From: Aplectana chamaeleonis
Lineage: Eukaryota > Nematoda > Chromadorea > Rhabditida > Cosmocercidae
Length of the DNA stretch: 64,000 nucleotides
Assembly (NCBI GenBank): GCA_029168955.1
Contig: JAPDOI010001328.1
Coordinates: 1-64,000, forward strand
Direction: 5' to 3'
A program made the position numbers and the translations under genes. How positions within the stretch are numbered: the stretch's first letter is position 1; each line of letters starts with the position of its first letter. Positions 14,454 to 28,560 of this stretch are shown here, piece after piece. Below the pieces are notes generated by a model. The model searched no databases and was not told the DNA's origin. It saw nothing but the letters and a program-made list of their open reading frames with translations.

Positions 14454-17400
14454 CAAAATCCAGAGGTGAAAATTGGTTGCAACCCAGAGTGGACGGTGCA
14501 GCCTGCGGCTACATTGTGGGCAAAGGAGGAAATCCCCGGGTGTGGGCTGATATTCCCGTGAAGCCAAATTCTAGGAGGTGCAAATTGGTCGAAACCCAGA
14601 ATTGACGGTGCAGCCTGCGGCTGCACCGTGGGCAGTGCAGGGAATCCCCGGGTGTGGGCTGATATTCCCGTGAAGCCAAATTCTAGGAGGTGCGAATTGG
14701 TCGAAACCCAGAATAGACGGTGCAGCCTGCGACTGCACTGTGGGCAGAGAAGGAAATCCCCGGGGTGTGAGCTTATATTACCGTGAAGCCAAATTCTAGG
14801 AGGTGCGAATTGTTCGAAACCCAGAAGGAGCGGTGCAGCCTGCGGCTGCACTGTGGGCAGGGGAGGGAATCCCCGGGTGTGGGCTGATATCCCCGTGAAG
14901 CCAAATCCTAGGAGGTGCAAATTGGTCGAAACCCACAATGGACGGTGCAGCCTGCGGCTGCACTGTGGGCAGGGGATGAAATCCAAGGGTGTGGGCTGAT
15001 ATTCCCGTGAAGCCAAATTCTAGGACATGCAAATTGGTTGAAACCCAGAATGGACAGTGCAGCCTTCGGCTGCAGTGTGGGCAGGTGAGGAAATCCCCGG
15101 GAGTGGGCTGATATTCTCGTGAAGCCAAATTCTAGGAGGTGCAAATTGGTCAAAACCCAGAATAGACGGTGCAGCCTGCGGCTGCACTATGGGCAGGGGA
15201 GGAAATCCCCGGGTGTGGGCTGATATTCCCGTGGAGCCAAATTCTAGGAGGTGCAAATTGGTCAAAACCCAGAATAGACGGTGCAGCCTGCGGCTGCACT
15301 ATGCGCAGGGGAGGAAATCCCCGGGTGTGGGCTGATATTCCCGTGAAGCCAAATTCTAGGAGGTGCAAATTGGTCAAAACCCAGAATAGACGGTGCAGCC
15401 TGCGGCTGCACTATGGGCAGGGGAGGAAATCCCCGGGTGTGGGCTGATATTCCCGTGAAGCCAAATTCTAGGACATGCAAATTGGTTGAAACCCAGAATG
15501 GACAGTGCAGCCTTCGGCTGCAGTGTGGGCAGGGGAGGAAATCCCCGGGTGTGGGCTGATATTCCCGTAAAGCCAAATTCTAGGAGGTGCAAATTGGTCA
15601 AAACCCAGAATGGGCGGTGCAGCCTGCGGCTGCACTATGGGCTGGGAGGAAATCCCCGGGTGTGGGCTGATATTCCCGTGAAGCCAAATTCTAGGAGGTG
15701 CAAATTGGTCAAAATCCAGGTTGCAAACCCAGAAGGACGGTGCAGCCTGCGGCTGCACTATGGGCAGGGGAGGAAATCCCCGGGTGTGGGCTGATATTCC
15801 CGTGAAGCCGAATTCTAGGACATGCAAATTGGGTGAAACCCAGAATGGACAGTGCAGCCTTCGGCTGCAGTGTGGGCAGGGAAGGAAATCCCCGGGTGTG
15901 GGCTGATATTCCCGTGAAGCCAAATTCTAGGAGGTGCAAATTGGGTGAAACCCAGAATGGACAGTGCAGCCTGCGGCTGCACTGTGGGCAGGGAGGAAAT
16001 CCCCGGGTGTGGGCTGATATTCCCGTGAAGCCAAATTCTAGGAGGTGCAAATTGGTCAAAACCCAGAATGGACGGTGCAGCCTGCGGCTGCACTGTGGGC
16101 AGGAGGAAATCCCCGGGTGTGGGCTGATATTCCCGTGAAGCCAAATTCTAGGAGGTGCAAATTGGTTGCAACCCAGAGTGGACGGTGCAGCCTGCGGCTA
16201 CGTTGTGGGCAAAGGAGGACATCCCCGGGTGTGGGCTGATATTCCCGTGGAGCCGAATTCTAGGAGGTGCAAATTGGTCAAAACCCAGAATAGACGGTGC
16301 AGCCTGCGGCTGCACTATGGGCAGGGGAGGAAATCCCCGGGTGTGGGCTGATATTCTCGTGAAGCCAAATTCTAGGAGGTGCAAATTGGTCAAAACCCAG
16401 AATAGACGGTGCAGCCTGCGGCTGCACTATGGGCAGGGAAGGAAATCCCCGGGTGTGGGCTGATATTCTCGTGAAGCCAAATTCTAGGAGGTGCAAATTG
16501 GTCAAAACCCAGAATAGACGGTGCAGCCTGCGGCTGCACTATGGGCAGGGGAGGAAATCCCCGGGTGTGGGCTGATATTCCCGTGAAGCCAAATTCTAGG
16601 AGGTGCAAATTGGTCAAAACCCAGAATAGACGGTGCAGCCTGCGGCTGCACTATGGGCAGGGGAGGAAATCCCCGGGTGTGGGCTGATATTCCCGTGAAG
16701 CCAAATTCTAGGAAGTGCGAATTGTTCGAAACCCAGAAGGAGCGGGGCAGCCTGCGGCTGCACTGTGGGCAGGGGAGGGAATCCCCGGGTGTGGGCTGAT
16801 ATCCCCGTGAAGCTAAATCCTAGGAGGTGCAAATTGGTCGAAACCCACAACGGACGGTGCAGCCTGCGGCTGCACTGTGGGCAAAGGAGGAAATCCCCGG
16901 GTGTGGGCTGATATTCCCATGAAGCCAAATTCTAGGAGGTGCGAGTTGGTCGAAACCCAGAAAGGACGGTGCACCCTGCGGCTGCACTATGGGCAGGAGG
17001 AAATCCCCGGGTGTGGGCTGATATTCCCGTGAAGCCAAATTCTAGGAGGTGCAAATTGGTCGAAACCCAGAATGGACGGTGCAGCCTGCGGCTGCACTGT
17101 GGGCAGGGAGGAAATCCCCGGGTGTGGGCTGATATTCCCGTGGAGCCAAATTCTAGGAGGTGCAAATTGGTCGAAACCCAGAATTGACGGTGCAGCCTGC
17201 GGCTGCACCGTGGGCAGTGCAGGGAATCCCCGGGTGTGGGCTGATATTCCCGTGGAGCCAAATTCTAGGAGGTGCGAATTGGTCAAAAGCCAGAAAGAAC
17301 GGTGCAGCCTGCGGCTGCACTGTGGGCTGATATTCTCGTGGAGCCAAATTCTAGGAGGTGCGAATTGGTCAAAACCCAGAATAGACGGTGCAGCCTGCGG

Positions 17401-20400
17401 CTGCACTATGGGCAGGGGAGGAAATCCCCGGGTGTGGGCTGATATTCTCGTGAAGCCAAATTCTAGGAGGTGCAAATTGGTCAAAACCCAGAATAGACGG
17501 TGCAGCCTGCGGCTGCACTATGGGCAGGGCAGAAAATCCCAGGGTGTGGGCTGATATTCCCGTGGAGCCAAATTCTAGGAGGTGCAAATTGGTCAAAACC
17601 CAGAATAGACGGTGCAGCCTGCGGCTGCACTATGGGCAGGGGAGGAAATCCCCGGGTGTGGGCTGATATTCCCGTGGAGCCAAATTCTAGGAGGTGCAAA
17701 TTGGTCGAAACCCAGAATGGACGGTTCAGCCTGCGGCTGCACTGTGGGCAGGAGAGGAAATCCCCGGGTGTGGTCTGATATTCCCGTGAAGCCAAATTCT
17801 AGGAGGTGCAAATTGGTCGAAACCCAGAATGGACGGTTCAGCCTGCGGCTGCACTGTGGGCAGGGAAGAAAATCCCCGGGTGTGGGCTGATATTCCCGTG
17901 AAGCCAAATTCTAGGAGGTGCAAATTGGTCAAAACCCAGAGTGTACGGTGCAGCCTGGGGCTGCACTGTGGGGAGGAGAGGAAATCCCTGGGGGTGGACT
18001 GATATTCCCGTGAAGCCAAATTCTAGGAGGTGCAAATTGGTCGAAACCCAGAATGGACGGTGCAGCCTGCGGCTGCACTGTGGGCAGGGAAGGAAATCCC
18101 CGGGTGTGGGCTGATATTCCCGTGAAGCCAAATTCTAGGAGATGCAAATTGGTCAAAACCCAGAATGACGGTGCAGCCTGCGGCTGCACTGTGGGCAGGG
18201 AGGAAATCCCCGGGTGTGGGCTGATATTCCCGTGAAGCCAAATTCTAGGAGGTGCAAATTGGTCAAAACCCAGAATAGACGGTGCAGCCTGCGGCTGCAC
18301 TATGGGCAGGGAGGAAATCCCCGGGTGTGGGCTGATATTCCCGTGAAGCCAAATTCTAGGAGGTGCAAATTGGTCGAAACCCAGAATGGACGGTGCAGCC
18401 TGCGGCTGCACTGTGGGCAGGAGGAAATCCCCGGGTGTGGGCTGATATTCCCGTGAAGCCAAATTCTAGGAGGTGCAAATTGGTCGAAACCCAGAATGTA
18501 CGGTGCAGCCTGCGACTGCACTGTGGGCAAAGGAGGAAATCCCCGGGTGTGGGCTGATATTCCCGTGAAGCCAAATTCTAGGAGGTGCAAATTGGTCGAA
18601 ACCCAGAATGGACGGTGCAGCCTGCGGCTGCACTGTGGGCAGGGGAGAAAATCCCCGGGTGTGGGCTGATATTCCCGTGAAGCCAAATTCTAGGAGGTGC
18701 AAATTGGTCGAAACCCAGAATGGACCGTGCAGCCTGCGGCTGCACTGTGGGCAGGCGAGGAACTTCCCGGGTGTGGGCTGATATTCCCGTGAAGCCAAAT
18801 TCTAGGAGGTGCAAATTGGTCGAAACCCAGAATAGACGGTGCAGCCTGCGGCTGCACTATGGGCAGGGGAGGAAATCCCCGGGTGTGGGCTGATATTCCC
18901 GTGGAGCCAAATTCTAGGAGGTGCAAATTGGTCAAAACCCAGAATAGACGGTGCAGCCTGCGGCTGCACTATGGGCAGGGGAGGAAATCCCCGGGTGTGG
19001 GCTGATATTCCCGTGGAGCCGAATTCTAGGAGGTGCAAATTGGTCAAAACTCAGAATAGACGGTGCAGCCTGCGGCTGCACTATGGGCAGGTGAGGGAAT
19101 CCCCGGGTGTGGGCTGATATTCTCGTGAAGCCAAATTCTAGGGGGTGCGAATTGGTCGAAACCCAGAAAGGACGGTGCAGCCTGCGGTTGCTATGTGGGC
19201 AGGCGAGGAACTTCCCGGGTGTGAGCTGATATTCCCGTGAAGCCAAATTCTAGGAGGTGCAAATTGGTCAAAACCCAGAATGGACCGTGCAGCCTGCGGC
19301 TGCACTGTGGGCAGGGAAGGAAATCCCCGGGTGTGGGCTGATATTCCCGTGAAGCCAAATTCTAGGAGGTGCAAATTGGTCAAAACCCAGAATAGACGGT
19401 GCAGCCTGCGGCTGCACTATGGGCAGGGGAGGAAATCCCCGGGTGTGGGCTGATATTCTCGTGAAGCCAAATTCTAGGAGGTGCAAATTGGTCAAAACCC
19501 AGAATAGACGGTGCAGCCTGCGGCTGCACTATGGGCAGGGGAGGAAATCCTAGGGTGTGGGCTGATATTCCCGTGGAGCCAAATTCTAGGAGGTGCAAAT
19601 TGGTCAAAACCCAGAATAGACGGTGCAGCCTGCGGCTACATTGTGGGCAAAGGAGGAAATCCCCGGGTGTGGGCTGATATTCCCGTGAAGCCAAATTCTA
19701 GGAGGTGCAAATTGGTCGAAACCCAGAATAGACGGTGCAGCCTGCGGCTGCATGTGGCCACGGGAGAGAATCTCCGGGTGTGAGCTGATATTCCCGTGAA
19801 GCCAAATTCTACGAGGTGCCAATTGGTCAAAACCCAGAATGGACGGTGCAGCCTGCGGCTGCACTATGGGCAGGGGAGGAAATCCCCGGGGAGGGCTGAT
19901 ATTCCCGTGGAGCCAAATTCTAGGAGGTGCGAATTGGTTGAAACCCAGAATGGACAGTGCAGCCTGCGGCTGCAGTGTGGGCAGGTGAGGAAATCCCCGG
20001 GAGTGGGCTGATATTCTGGTGAAGCCAAATTCTAGGAGGTGCAAATTGGTCAAAACCCAGAATAGACGGTGCAGCCTGCGGCTGCACTATGGGCAGGAGA
20101 AAATCCCCGGGTGTGGGCTGATATTCCCGTGAAGCCAAATTCTAGGAGGTGCAAATTGGTCAAAACCCAGAATGGACGGTGCAGCCTGCGGCTGCACTAT
20201 GGGCAGGAGGAAATCCCCGGGTGTGGGCTGATATTCCCGTGAAGCCAAATTCTAGGAGGTGCAAATTGGTCGAAACCCAGAATGGACGGTGCAGCCTGCG
20301 GCTGCACTGTGGGCAGGGAGGAAATCCCCGGGTGTGGGCTGATATTCCCGTGAAGCCAAATTCTAGGAGGTGCAAATTGGTCGAAACCCAGAATGGACGG

Positions 20401-22949
20401 TGCAGCCTGCGGCTGCACTGTGGGCAGGGAAGGATATCCCCGGGTGTGGGCTGATATTCCCGTGAAGCCAAATCCTAGGAGGTTCAAATTGGCCGAAACC
20501 CAGAATGACGGTGCAGCCTGCGGCTGCACTATGGGCAGGAGGAAATCCCCGGGTGTGGGCTGATATTCCCGTGAAGCCAAATTCTAGGAGGTGCAAATTG
20601 GTCAAAACCCAGAATAGACGGTGCAGCCTGCGGCTGCACTATGGGCAGGAGGAAATCCCCGGGTGTGGGCTGATATTCCCGTGAAGCCAAATTCTAGGAG
20701 GTGCAAATTGGTCAAAACCCAGAATAGACGGTGCAGCCTGCGGCTGCACTATGGGCAGGGAGGAAATCCCCGGGTGTGGGCTGATATTCCCGTGAAGCCA
20801 AATTCTAGGAGGTGCAAATTGGTCGAAACCCAGAATGGACGGTGCAGCCTGCGGCTGCACTGTGGGCAGGGAGGAAATCCCCGGGTGTGGGCTGATATTC
20901 CCGTGAAGCCAAATTCTAGGAGGTGCAAATTGGTTGCAACCCAGAGTGGACGGTGCAGCCTGCGGCTACATTGTGGGCAAAGGAGGAATCCCCGGGTGTG
21001 GGCTGATATTCCCGTGAAGCCAAATTCTAGGAGGTGCAAATTGGTCGAAACCCAGAATGGACAGTGCAGCCTTCGGCTGCAGTGTGGGCAGGTGAGGAAA
21101 TCCCCGGGAGTGGGCTGATATTCTCGTGAAGCCAAATTCTAGGAGGTGCAAATTGGTCAAAACCCAGAATAGACGGTGCAGCCTGCGGCTGCACTATGGG
21201 CAGGGGAGGAAATCCCCGGGTGTGGGCTGATATTCCCGTGAAGCCAAATTCTAGGAGGTGCAAATTGGTCAAAACCCAGAATAGACGGTGCAGCCTGCGG
21301 CTGCACTATGGGCAGGGGAGGAAATCCCCGGGTGTGGGCTGATATTCCCGTGGAGCCAAATTCTAGGAGGTGCAAATTGGTCAAAACCCAGAATAGACGG
21401 TGCAGCCTGCGGCTGCACTATGGGCAGGGAAGGAAATCCCCGGGTGTGGGCTGATATTCCCGTGAAGCCAAATTCTAGGAGGTGCAAATTGGTCGAAACC
21501 CAGAATGGACGGTGCAGCCTGCGGCTGCACTGTGGGCAGGGGAGAAAATCCCCGGGTGTGGGCTGATATTCCCATGAAGCCAAATTCTAGGAGGTGCAAA
21601 TTGGTCGAAACCCAGAATAGGCGGTGCAGCCTGCGGGTGCACTATGGGCAGGAGAGGAAATCCCCGGGTACGGGCTGATATTCCCGAGAAGCCAAATTCT
21701 AGGAGGTGCAAATTGGTCAAAACCCAGAATAGACGGTGCAGCCTGCGGCTGCACTATGGGCAGGGGAGGAAATCCCCGGGTGTGGGCTGATATTACCGCG
21801 AAGCCAAAATTCTAGGGGGTGCGAATTGGTCGAAACCCAGAAAGGACGGTGCAGCCTGCGACTGCACTATGGGCAGGTGAGGAAATCCCCGGGAGTGGGC
21901 TGATATTCCCGTGAAGCCGAATTCTAGGAAATGCGAATTGTTCGAAACCCAGAATGTACGGTGCAGCCTGCGGCTGCACTGTGGGCAGGGAGGAAATCCC
22001 CGGGTGTGGGCTGATATTCCCGTGAAGCCAAATTCTAGGAGGTGAACATTGGTTGCAACCCAGAATCGACCGTGCAGCCTGCGGCTGCACTGTGGGCAGG
22101 GAAGGAAATCCCCGGGTGTGGGCTGATATTCCCGTGAAGCCAAATTCTAGGGGGCGCGAATTGGTCGAAATCCAGAGGTGAACATTGGTTGCAACCCAGA
22201 GTGGACGGTGAAGCCTGCGGCTGCACTGTGGGCAAAGGAGGAAATCCCCGGGTGTGGGCTGATATCCCCGTGAAGCCAAATTCTAGGAGGTGCAAATTGG
22301 TCGAAACCCACAATGGACGGTGCAGCCTGCGGCTGCACTATGGGCAGGGGAGGAAATCCCCGGGTGTGGGCTGATATTCCCGTGAAGCCAAATTCTAGGG
22401 GGTGCGAATTGGTCGAAACCCAGAAAGGACGGTGCAGCCTGCGACTGCACTGTGGGCAGGGGAGGAAATCCCCGGGTGTGGGCTGATATTCCCGTGAAGC
22501 CGAATTCTAGGGGGTGCGAATTGGTCGAAACCCAGAAAGGACGGTGCAGCCTGCGACTGCACTGTGGGCAAGGAGGAACTTCCCGGGTGTGAGCTGATAT
22601 TCCCGTGAAGACAAATTCTAGGAGGTGCAAATTGGTCGAAACCCAGAGTGGACGGTGCCGCCTGCGGCTGCACAGTGGGCAAAGGAGGAAATCCCGGGTG
22701 TGGGCTGATATTCCCGTGAAGCCAAAATCTGGGAGGGGCAAAACTTTTGCAACCTAGAATGGACGGTACAGCCTGCGGCTGCACTGTGGGCAGGGGAGGA
22801 AATCCCCGGGTGTGGGCTGATATTACCGTGAAGCCAAATTCTAGGAGGTGCGAATTGGTCAAAATCCAGAATGGACGGTGCAGCCTGCGGCTGCAGTATG
22901 GGCAGGGCAAGGAATCCCCGGGTGTGGGCTGATATTCCCGTGGAGCCCA

Positions 22950-23740
22950 ATTCTAGGAGGTGCAAACTGGTCGAAACCCAGAATGGACGGTGCAGCCTGC
23001 GGCTGCACTGTGGGCAGGGGAGGAAATCCCCGGGTGTGGGCTGATATTTCCGTGAAGCCAAATTCTAGGAGGTGCAAATTGGTCGAAACCCAAAAGGGAC
23101 GGTGCAGCCTGCGGCTGCACTGTGGGCAGGGGAGGAAATCCCCGGGTTTGGGCTGATATTCCCGTGAAGCCAAATTCTAGGAGGTGCAAATTGGTCGAAA
23201 CCCAAAAGGGACGGTGCAGCCTGCGGCTGCACTGTGGGCAGGGAAGGATATCCCCGGGTGTGGGCTGATATTCCCGTGAAGCCAAATTCTAGGAGGTTCA
23301 AATTGGTCGAAACCCAGAATGGACGATGCAGCCTGCGGCTGCACTGTGAGCAGGGGAGGATATCCCCGGATTAGGGCTGATATTTCCGTGAAGCCAAGTT
23401 CTAGGAGGTGCAAATTGGTCGAAACCCAGAAGGGACGGTGCAGCCTGCGGCTGCACTGTGGGCAGGGGAGGAAATCCCCGAGTGTGGGCTGATATTCCCG
23501 CGAAGCCAAATTCTAGGAGGTGCAAACTGGTCGAAACCCAGAAGGGACGGTGCAGCCTGCGGCTGCACTGTGGGCAGGGTAGGAAATCCCCGAGTGTGAG
23601 CTGATATTCCCGCGAAGCCAAATTCTAGGAGGTGCAAACTGGTCGAAACCCAGAATGGACGGTGCAGCCTGCGGCTGCACTGTGGGCAGGGGAGGAAATC
23701 CCCGAGTGTGGGCTGATATTCCCGTGGAGCCAAATTCTAG
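22950..23740. repeat. Local AAGGGAC/GAGTGTGG satellite subfamily
   Basis: Consecutive monomers carry changes rare elsewhere: CAAAAGGGAC or CAGAAGGGAC before the dyad, CCCCGAGTGTGG, CCCGCGAAGCC and GGATATCCCC. The clustering marks a small domain amplified on its own. Confidence 0.65.
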
Positions 23741-26700
23741 GAGGTGCAAATTGGTCAAAACCCAGAATAGACGGTGCAGCCTGCGGCTGCACTGTGGGCA
23801 GGGGAGGAAATCCCCGGGTGTGGGCTGATATTCCCGTGAAGCCAAATTCTAGGAGGTGCAAATTGGTCGAAACCCAGAATAGACGGTGCAGCCTGCGACT
23901 GCACTGTGGGCAGGGGAGGGAATCTCCGGGTGTGGGCTGATATCCCCGTGAAGCCAAATCCTAGGAGGTGCAAATGGGTCGAAACCGAGAGTGGACGGTG
24001 CCGCCTGCGGCTGCACTGTGGGAAGGAGAGGAAATCCCCGGGTGTGGTCTGATATTCCCGTGAAGCCAAATTCTAGGAGGTGCGAATTGGTCGAAACCCA
24101 GAATGGACGGTGCAGCCTGCGGCTGCACTGTGGGCAGAGGAGAAAATCCCCGGGTGTGGGCTGATATTCCCGTGAAGCCAAATTCTAGGGGGTGCGAATT
24201 GGTCGAAACCCAGAAAGGACGGTGCAGCCTGCGGCTGCACTATGGGCAGGAGGAAATCCCCGGGTGTGGGCTGATATTGCCGTGAAGCCAAATTCTAGGA
24301 GATGGGAATTGGTTGAAACCCAAAATGGACTGTGCAGCCTGCAGCTGCACTGTGGGCAGGGGAGGGAATCCCCGGGTGTGGGCTGATATTCCCGTGAAGC
24401 CAAATTCTAGGAGGTGGGAATTGGTCGAAACCCAGAATGGACGGTGCAGCTTGCGGCTGCACTATGGGCAGGGGAGGAAATCCCCGAGTGTGGGCTGATA
24501 TTCTCGTGAAGCCAAATTCTAGGAGATGGGAATTGGTCGAAACCCAGAATGAACGGTGCAGCCTGCGGCTGCACCGTGGACAGTGCAGGGAATCCCCGGG
24601 TGTGGGCTGATATTCCCGTGAAGCCAAATTCTAGGAGGTGCAAATTGGTCGAAACCCACAATGGACGGTGCAGCCTGCGGCTGCACTGTGGGCAGGGGAG
24701 GAAATCCCCGGGTGTGGGCTGATATTCCCGTGAAGCCACATTCTAGGGGGTGCGAATTGGTCGAAACCCAGAGTGGACGGTGAAGCCTGCGGCTGCACAG
24801 TGGGCAAAGGAGGAAATCCCCGGGTGTGGGCTGATATTCCCGTGAAGCCAAATTCTGGGAGGTGCAAATTGGTCAAAACCCAGAATGGACGGTGCAGCCT
24901 GCGGCTGCACTATGGGCTGGGGAGGAAATCCCCGGGTGTGGGCTGATATTCCCGTGAAGCCAAATTCTAGGAGGTGCAAATTGGTCAAAACCCAGAATGG
25001 ACGGTGCAGCCTGCGGCTGCACTGTGGGCAGGGGAGGAAATCCCCGGGTGTGGGCTGATATTCCCGTGAAGCCAAATTCTAGGAGGTGCGAATTGGTCGA
25101 AACCCAGAATGGACGGTGCAGCCTGCGGCTGCACCGTGGGCAGTGCAGGGAATCCCCGGGTGTGGGCTGATATTCCCGTGAAGCCAAATTCTAGGAGGTG
25201 CGAATTGGTCGAAACCCACAATGGACGGTGCAGCCTGCGGCTGCACTGTGGGCAGGAGGAAATCCCCGGGTGTGGGCTGATATTCCCGTGAAGCCAAATT
25301 CTAGGAGGTGCAAATTGGTCGAAACCCAGAATGGACGGTGCAGCCTGCGGCTGCACTGTGGGCAGGGGAGAAAATCCCCGGGTGTGGGCTGATATTCCCG
25401 TGAAGCCAAATTCTAGGAGGTGCGAAATGGTCGAAACCTAGAAAGAACGGTGCAGCCTACGGCTGCACTGCGAGCAGAGACGGAATCCCAGGGTGTGGGC
25501 TGATATTCCCATGAAGTCAAATTCTAGGAGGTGCAAATTGGTCGAAACCCAGAATGGACGGTGCAGCCTGCGGCTGCAGTGTGGGCAGGTGAGGAAATCC
25601 CCGGGAGTGGGCTGATATTCCCGTGAAGCCAAATTCTGGGAGGCGCAAATTGGTCGAAACCCAGAAAGAACGGTGCAGCCTGCGGCTGCACTATGGGCAG
25701 GGGAGGAAATCCCCGGGTGTGGGCTGATATTCTCGTGAAGCCAAATTCTAGGAGGTGCAAATTGGTCAAAACCCAGAATAGACGGTGCAGCCTGCGGCTG
25801 CACTATGGGCAGGGGAGGAAATCCCCGGGTGTGGGCTGATATTCCCGTGGAGCCAAATTCTAGGAGGTGCAAATTGGTCGAAATCCAGAGGTAGAAAATG
25901 GTTGCAACCCAGAATGAAAGGTGCAGCCTGCGGCTGCACTATGGGCAGGGGAGGAAATCCCCGGGTGTGGGCTGATATTCCCGTGAAGCCAAATTCTAGG
26001 AGGTGCAAATTGGTCGAAACCCAGAATGTACGGTGCAGCCTGCGACTGCACTGTGGGCAAGGAGGAACTTCCCGGGTGTGAGCTGATATTCCCGTGAAGA
26101 CAAATTCTAGGAGGTGCAAATTGGTCGAAACCCAGAGTGGACGGTGCCGCCTGCGGCTGCACTGTGGGCAGGGGAGGGAATCCCCGGGTGTGGGCTGATA
26201 TCCCAGTGAAGCCAAATCCTAGGAGGTGCAAATTGGTCGAAACCCACAATTGACAGTGCAGCCTTCGGCTGCAGTGTGGGCAGGGGAGGAAATCCCCGGG
26301 TGTGGGCTGATATTCCCGTAAAGCCAAATTCTAGGAGGTGCAAATTGGTCAAAACCCAGAATAGACGGTGCAGCCTGCGGCTGCACTATGGGCAGGGGAG
26401 GAAATCCCCGGGTGTGGGCTGATATTCCCGTGAAGCCAAATTCTAGGAGGTGCAAATTGGTCAAAACCCAGGATGGACGGGGCAGCCCGCGGCTGGACTG
26501 TGGGCAGGGAGGAAATCCCCGGGTGTGGGCTGATATTCCCGTGAAGCCAAATTCTAGGAGGTGCAAATTGGTCGAAACCCAGAATGGACGGTGCAGCCTG
26601 CGGCTGCACTGTGGGCAGGGGAGGAAATCCCCGGGTGTGGGCTGATATTCCCGTGAAGCCAAATTCTAGGAGGTGCGAATTGGTCGAAACCCAGAATGGA

Positions 26701-27785
26701 CGGTGCAGCCTGCGGCTGCACTGTGGGCAGGGAAGGAAATCCCCGGGTGTGGGCTGATATTCCCGTGAAGCCAAATTCTAGGAGGTGCGAATTGGTCGAA
26801 ACCCAGAAAGGACGGTGCAGCCTGCGACTGCACTGTGGGCAGGGGAGGAAATCCCCGGGTGTGGGCTGATATTCCCGTGAAGCCAAATACTAGGAGGTGC
26901 AAATTGGTCGAAACCCAGAATGGACGGTGCAGCCTGCGGCTGCACTGTGGGCAGGGGAGGAAATCCCCGGGTGTGGGCTGATATTCCCGTGAAGCCAAAT
27001 TCTAGGAGGTGCAAATTGGTCAAAACCCAGAATAGACGGTGCAGCCTGCGGCTGCACTGTGGGCAGGGGAGGAAATCCCCGGGTGTGGGCTGATATTCCC
27101 GTGGAGCCAAATTCTAGGAGGTGCAAATTGGTCAAAACCCAGAATAGACGGTGCAGCCTGCGGCTGCACTATGGGCAGGGGAGGAAATCCCCGGGTGTGG
27201 GCTGATATTCCCGTGAAGCCAAATTCTAGGGGGTGCGAATTGGTCGAAACCCAGAAAAGACGGTGCAGCCTACGACTGCACTGTGGGCAGGGAAGGAAAT
27301 CCCCGGGGTGTGGGCTGATATTCCCGTGAAGCCAAATTCTAGGAGGTGCGAATTGGTCGAAACTCAGAATGGACGGTGCAGCCTGCGGCTGCACTGTGGG
27401 TAGGGGAGAAAATCCCCGGGTGTGGGCTGATATTCCCATGAAGCCAAATTCTATGAGGTGCGAATTGGTCGAAACCCAGAATGAAAGGTGCAGCCTGCGG
27501 CTGCACTGTGGGCAGGGGAGGAAATCCCCGGGTGTGGGCTGATATTCCCGTGAAGCCAAATTCTAGGGGGTGCGAATTGGTCGAAACCCAGAATGGACCG
27601 TGCAGCCTGCGGCTGCACTGTGGGCAGGGAGGAAGTCCCCGGGTGTGGGCTGATATTCCCGTGAAGCCAAATTCTAGGAGGTGCAAATTGGTCAAAACCC
27701 AGAATGGACTGTGCAGCCTGCGGCTGCACTATGGGCTGAGGAGGAAATCCCCGGGTGTGGGCTGATATTCCCGTGAAGCCAAATT

Positions 27786-28560
27786 CTAGGAGGTGCAAAT
27801 TGGTCAAAACCCAGAATGGACGGGGCAGCCTGCGGCTGCACTGTGGGCAGGAGGAAATCCCCGGGTGTGGGCTGATATTCCCGTGAAGCCAAATTCTAGG
27901 AGGTGCAAATTGGTCGAAACCCAGAATGGACGGTGCAGCCTGCGGCTGCACTGTGGGCAGGGGAGGAAATCCCCGGGTGTGGGCTGATATTCCCGTGAAG
28001 CCAAATTCTAGGAGGTGCAAATTGGTCGAAACCCAGAATGGACGGTGCAGCCTGCGGCTGCACTGTGGGCAGGGAGGAAATCCCCGGGTGTGGGCTGATA
28101 TTCCCGTGAAGCCAAATTCTAGGAGGTGCGAATTGGTCGAAACCCAGAATGGACGGTGCAGCCTGCGGCTGCACTGTGGGCAGGGGAGGAAATCCCCGGG
28201 TGTGGGCTGATATTCCCGTGAAGCCAAATTCTAGGAGCTGCAAATTGGTCGAAACCCAGAATGGACGGTGCAGCCTGCGGCTGCACTGTGGGCAGGGAGG
28301 AAATCCCCGGGTGTGGGCTGATATTCCCGTGAAGCCAAATTCTAGGAGGTGCAAATTGGTCGAAACCCAGAATGGACGGTGCAGCCTGCGGCTGCACTGT
28401 GGGCAGGGAGGAAATCCCCGGGTGTGGGCTGATATTCCCGTGAAGCCAAATTCTAGGAGGTGCAAATTGGTCGAAACCCAGAATGGACGGTGCAGCCTGC
28501 GGCTGCACTGTGGGCAGGAGGAAATCCCCGGGTGTGGGCTGATATTCCCGTGAAGCCAAA
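27786..28560. repeat. Homogenised run of the AATGGAC/CTGTGGG subfamily
   Basis: Seven consecutive monomers share GTCGAAACCCAGAATGGAC and CTGTGGGCAGG with few differences. They mix 110-bp (GCAGGGAGGAAAT), 109-bp (GCAGGAGGAAAT) and 112-bp forms. The mixture shifts the reading phase so that stop codons are avoided over about 1 kb on the minus strand. It therefore produces the longest open frame of the array (27,896-28,894, 332 codons). That frame is judged to be a by-product of the repeat. Confidence 0.8.
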
